From Pasteurella sp049941595 (GTDB lineage: Bacteria; Pseudomonadota; Gammaproteobacteria; Enterobacterales; Pasteurellaceae), in the NCBI GenBank assembly GCA_049941595.1, contig JBNFNA010000004.1, forward strand, positions 1-64,000: a stretch of 64,000 nucleotides of DNA, given 5' to 3'. This document shows positions 62,299-64,000 of this stretch, piece after piece. The notes under the pieces were generated by a model. The model worked only from the letters and a program-made list of their open reading frames with translations, did not search any database and was not told the origin of the DNA. Position 1 is the first letter of the stretch; every line of letters starts with the position of its first letter. Position numbers and translations under genes: made by a program.

Positions 62299-63180
62299 AT
62301 GGTTGATATTATTCGAGAGCAAAATAAAGAATGGGCCTTAAATAAATTAATAGCACAAAGAGTTACATATTCTAAGGCTAAAAAAATTAGAATAATTAGT
62401 GTGATAGTAATAATTATTTCACTATTTATTGAAGCATTAAATTTTATGTCTCTACCTTTTATAAAAAGTGAGTGTTCTCTAAAAGTTAGTATTGTTGCTA
62501 CAATACTTATTTTCATAATTTCAGGATTGGAAAAATGGAGTGATTCCATACAAGAAAGAGCAGCCAAAATACAACAAGATTTTGATTGTAAGTTGTTTGG
62601 TATTCAGCATAATCCTTACATACTTGATGATGACATTAATTCAATAGTTATTGACGCGGAAAAAAAAGATCCCTCTATAAGAGAACAAGTAAGAAATTGG
62701 TATACTGACGAAATTAATAGGTATTCTTATCCTTATTCTGCATTAGCTTGTCAACAACAAAATATTGGCTGGAATAGGAATCTATCAAAAAAATATCTAA
62801 GGTTGTTGCAATATATACTTGGTGTTAATTTATTAGTTATTGTTTTTTTATTTATTCTTTTAAAAAGAAATTGGAATGAATATGAACTCAATGAATATTG
62901 GAATTTGGGTAATATAGCAGTTATTTTTGTAAAAGCTATAGTATTAAAAACCTGTTCTATGACAAAGCAGATTAGAGAGCAGACTGAATTTTTAGAACAA
63001 GAGAGTCCTATATTTTCGGACATCAATAATAATGATTTAAACAGAATTCCTGATATTCTATATAGAATACAGAACAAGATTTTTGAATTTAGAAAAAATC
63101 ATAAACCAATTCCAGATATGTTTTATAGGTACCATAGATGGAGTGAAGAAACAAACTCGCGTAAAAGGTTAATTCGTTAA
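62299..63180 (+). CDS. S-4TM-type membrane effector of the CBASS-like operon
   Basis: 293 residues from ATG 62299, chosen because GGAG (62289-62292) is 6 bases upstream; an in-frame ATG at 62287 overlaps the synthase end. Four predicted membrane helices in two pairs: about 31-50 and 59-76, then 171-188 and 202-218, with a charged middle region of about 90 residues and a C-terminal cytoplasmic tail. This layout matches SMODS-associated 4TM (S-4TM) effectors, thought to perforate the inner membrane when the cyclic nucleotide binds. No Cap2/Cap3, HORMA or TRIP13 genes are near, so a two-gene type I system. Confidence 0.75.
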   Translation: MVDIIREQNKEWALNKLIAQRVTYSKAKKIRIISVIVIIISLFIEALNFMSLPFIKSECSLKVSIVATILIFIISGLEKWSDSIQERAAKIQQDFDCKLFGIQHNPYILDDDINSIVIDAEKKDPSIREQVRNWYTDEINRYSYPYSALACQQQNIGWNRNLSKKYLRLLQYILGVNLLVIVFLFILLKRNWNEYELNEYWNLGNIAVIFVKAIVLKTCSMTKQIREQTEFLEQESPIFSDINNNDLNRIPDILYRIQNKIFEFRKNHKPIPDMFYRYHRWSEETNSRKRLIR

Positions 63181-63191
63181 ATATAAGAATT

Positions 63192-63216
63192 AGGCGAGAT
63201 ATTTATAATCTCGCCT
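63192..63216 (+). terminator. Hairpin after the CBASS-like operon
   Basis: AGGCGAGAT and ATCTCGCCT with a 7-base loop, 12 bases after the stop. The T-run is poor (TTATAAG), so termination strength is uncertain. Confidence 0.6.
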
Positions 63217-63233
63217 TATAAGTAAAGTAAATA

Positions 63234-63386
63234 CTACTTCATCGCCACACTCAACCATTTCAACATTGTCTTTTCATCCCAGCCTTTGCGTTTGGCGTAA
63301 TCTACTGCTTGGTCTTCGTCAATGCGTCCTAGAGTGAAGTAGTTACTTACAGGGTGGGAGAAGTACCAACCTCGGACTAGTATCAT
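63234..63386 (-). pseudogene. metH: Remnant of the metH C-terminus (methionine synthase)
   Basis: Reading the minus strand gives about 50 residues ending at TAG: GWYFSHPVSNYFTLGRIDED, then QAVDYAKRKGWDEKTMLKWL. This matches the extreme C-terminus of cobalamin-dependent MetH (GWYFSHP...DQVEDYARRKG...ERWL). Upstream of the GWYF box a stop follows within eight codons, and the >1100 other residues are absent. It is a broken tail left between the CBASS-like operon and the next gene. Confidence 0.75.
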
Positions 63387-63406
63387 AGATCAAATCGTAA
63401 ACTTTA

Positions 63407-63970
63407 CTACCCCTCATCAACCGCACCAATAGAAATATTCCACTTGCCAGCAATTTCTCGAATACGCTCATATTCCTCAAAAGAGAAAATCATAAATAAA
63501 CAGCTGTCATTGCCGTTCCAATAATTACAAAGGGTATAATTTTGTGGTGCGAGTGCTTGTTGAACGTAAGGGTAGAGTGCATCATTGTAGGTTTCTTCAG
63601 GACATTCGAGTTTGATCTTATTGGTCAGCATACTATTGACCGCATCTTCCAACTCTTTCGCATCAAATTTCCAATCGGTCAATTTCGAAAGGGCTTGTTG
63701 TTCGAGAATATCCGCCAAACTTAGGCTCGGATAGTGTTGACCGTCCACAACAAATTCATTTTCATCCCAATCGAAATATTCATCATAATGTTCGTGCTCA
63801 GGATCTGCTGGCAAAATCCCTTTTTCTTGCCAATATAAATACCCATCAGCCCACTCACCTTGTGCTTCAAAAAGGGCTGCAATGTCGTCTATATATTGTT
63901 CAATAAACTCATCATCTACGAGTGATAAGCGTAAAAGTTCAGAAAGATCTTGTTTTAATTCGGTGTTCAT
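63407..63970 (-). CDS. Acidic cytoplasmic protein, function unknown
   Basis: 187 residues, strongly acidic (many Asp/Glu), rich in Tyr and Trp, no signal peptide or membrane segment. Visible blocks: WADGYLYWQEKGILPADPEH, DWKFDAKELEDAVNSML and a C-terminal KWNISIGAVDEG. Size and acidity resemble immunity-type proteins, but no toxin gene is visible, so this is only a guess. I do not recognise the family. It directly adjoins the metH remnant. Confidence 0.65.
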   Translation of the reverse strand: MNTELKQDLSELLRLSLVDDEFIEQYIDDIAALFEAQGEWADGYLYWQEKGILPADPEHEHYDEYFDWDENEFVVDGQHYPSLSLADILEQQALSKLTDWKFDAKELEDAVNSMLTNKIKLECPEETYNDALYPYVQQALAPQNYTLCNYWNGNDSCLFMIFSFEEYERIREIAGKWNISIGAVDEG

Positions 63971-64000
63971 TTTATGTTTTAGTGAAAATAAATGAGCTAT

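Noticed and set aside
1..64000. CRISPR array, insertion sequence or prophage
   Set aside because: No spaced direct repeats, transposase, integrase (other than XerD) or phage structural genes are seen.

Overview
The window is a chromosomal segment of a Pasteurellaceae bacterium, most likely a Haemophilus species (H. influenzae / H. parainfluenzae group) or a close Aggregatibacter. The evidence is the low GC content, dozens of copies of the Haemophilus-type DNA uptake signal AAGTGCGGT on both strands, gene blocks familiar from H. influenzae (era-rnc-lepB-lepA-grcA-ung, pilABCD, oapA-epmB/efp, proC-MFS-xerD), and a competence-type CRP-S site before pilA. The species cannot be fixed from the sequence alone.

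Layout. 1-0.9 kb: the C-terminal end of a repeat protein carrying EPIYA-like tyrosine motifs, cut by the window edge. 1-6.1 kb: minus-strand lepA-lepB-rnc-era operon and the anaerobic grcA gene with two FNR-like sites. 6.4-10.4 kb: ung, yaaA, a lipoprotein gene, fieF and pfkA. 10.4-13.4 kb: minus-strand hinT-ycfL-nagZ-rlmC. 13.8-20.2 kb: the anaerobic formate module focA-pflB-pflA, interrupted by a GDSL-esterase autotransporter and preceded by ArcA- and FNR-like sites. 20.6-25.3 kb: a 1552-residue trimeric autotransporter adhesin. 25.4-29 kb: minus-strand rppH-TSUP permease-lgt-thyA-tadA. 29.6-35.3 kb: ampD divergent from pilABCD, then coaE-yacG-GNAT. 35.3-38.4 kb: a tandem glycine riboswitch before an alanine/glycine symporter, raiA and aphA. 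38.4-46.4 kb: xerD, an MFS permease gene, proC, rdgC, a cyclase-family gene with a structured leader, oapA, and epmB divergent from efp. 46.6-51.4 kb: a complete type I secretion operon with no substrate gene nearby. 51.5-61 kb: lpxH, plsC, ftsP, der, a yedE-like transporter gene, two tRNA-Asp genes, dnaQ, rnhA and a DUF72 gene. 61.1-63.4 kb: a small AT-rich island with a two-gene CBASS-like defence operon (CD-NTase plus 4-TM effector), bordered by a foreign-dialect uptake-sequence pair and a metH remnant. The window ends in an unrecognised acidic protein gene.

How the parts connect. PflB makes formate, FocA exports it, PflA activates PflB, and GrcA can replace the damaged PflB C-terminus. 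EpmB lies divergent to its substrate EF-P. HinT/NagZ and AmpD touch peptidoglycan recycling, while Lgt, LepB, LpxH and PlsC serve the envelope. PilABCD and the uptake signals point to natural competence. Surface or host-facing functions are the EPIYA-like repeat protein, the esterase autotransporter, the trimeric adhesin, OapA and the type I exporter. The least ordinary items are the EPIYA-like repeats, the CBASS island and its borders, and the unexplained leader RNA before the cyclase gene.
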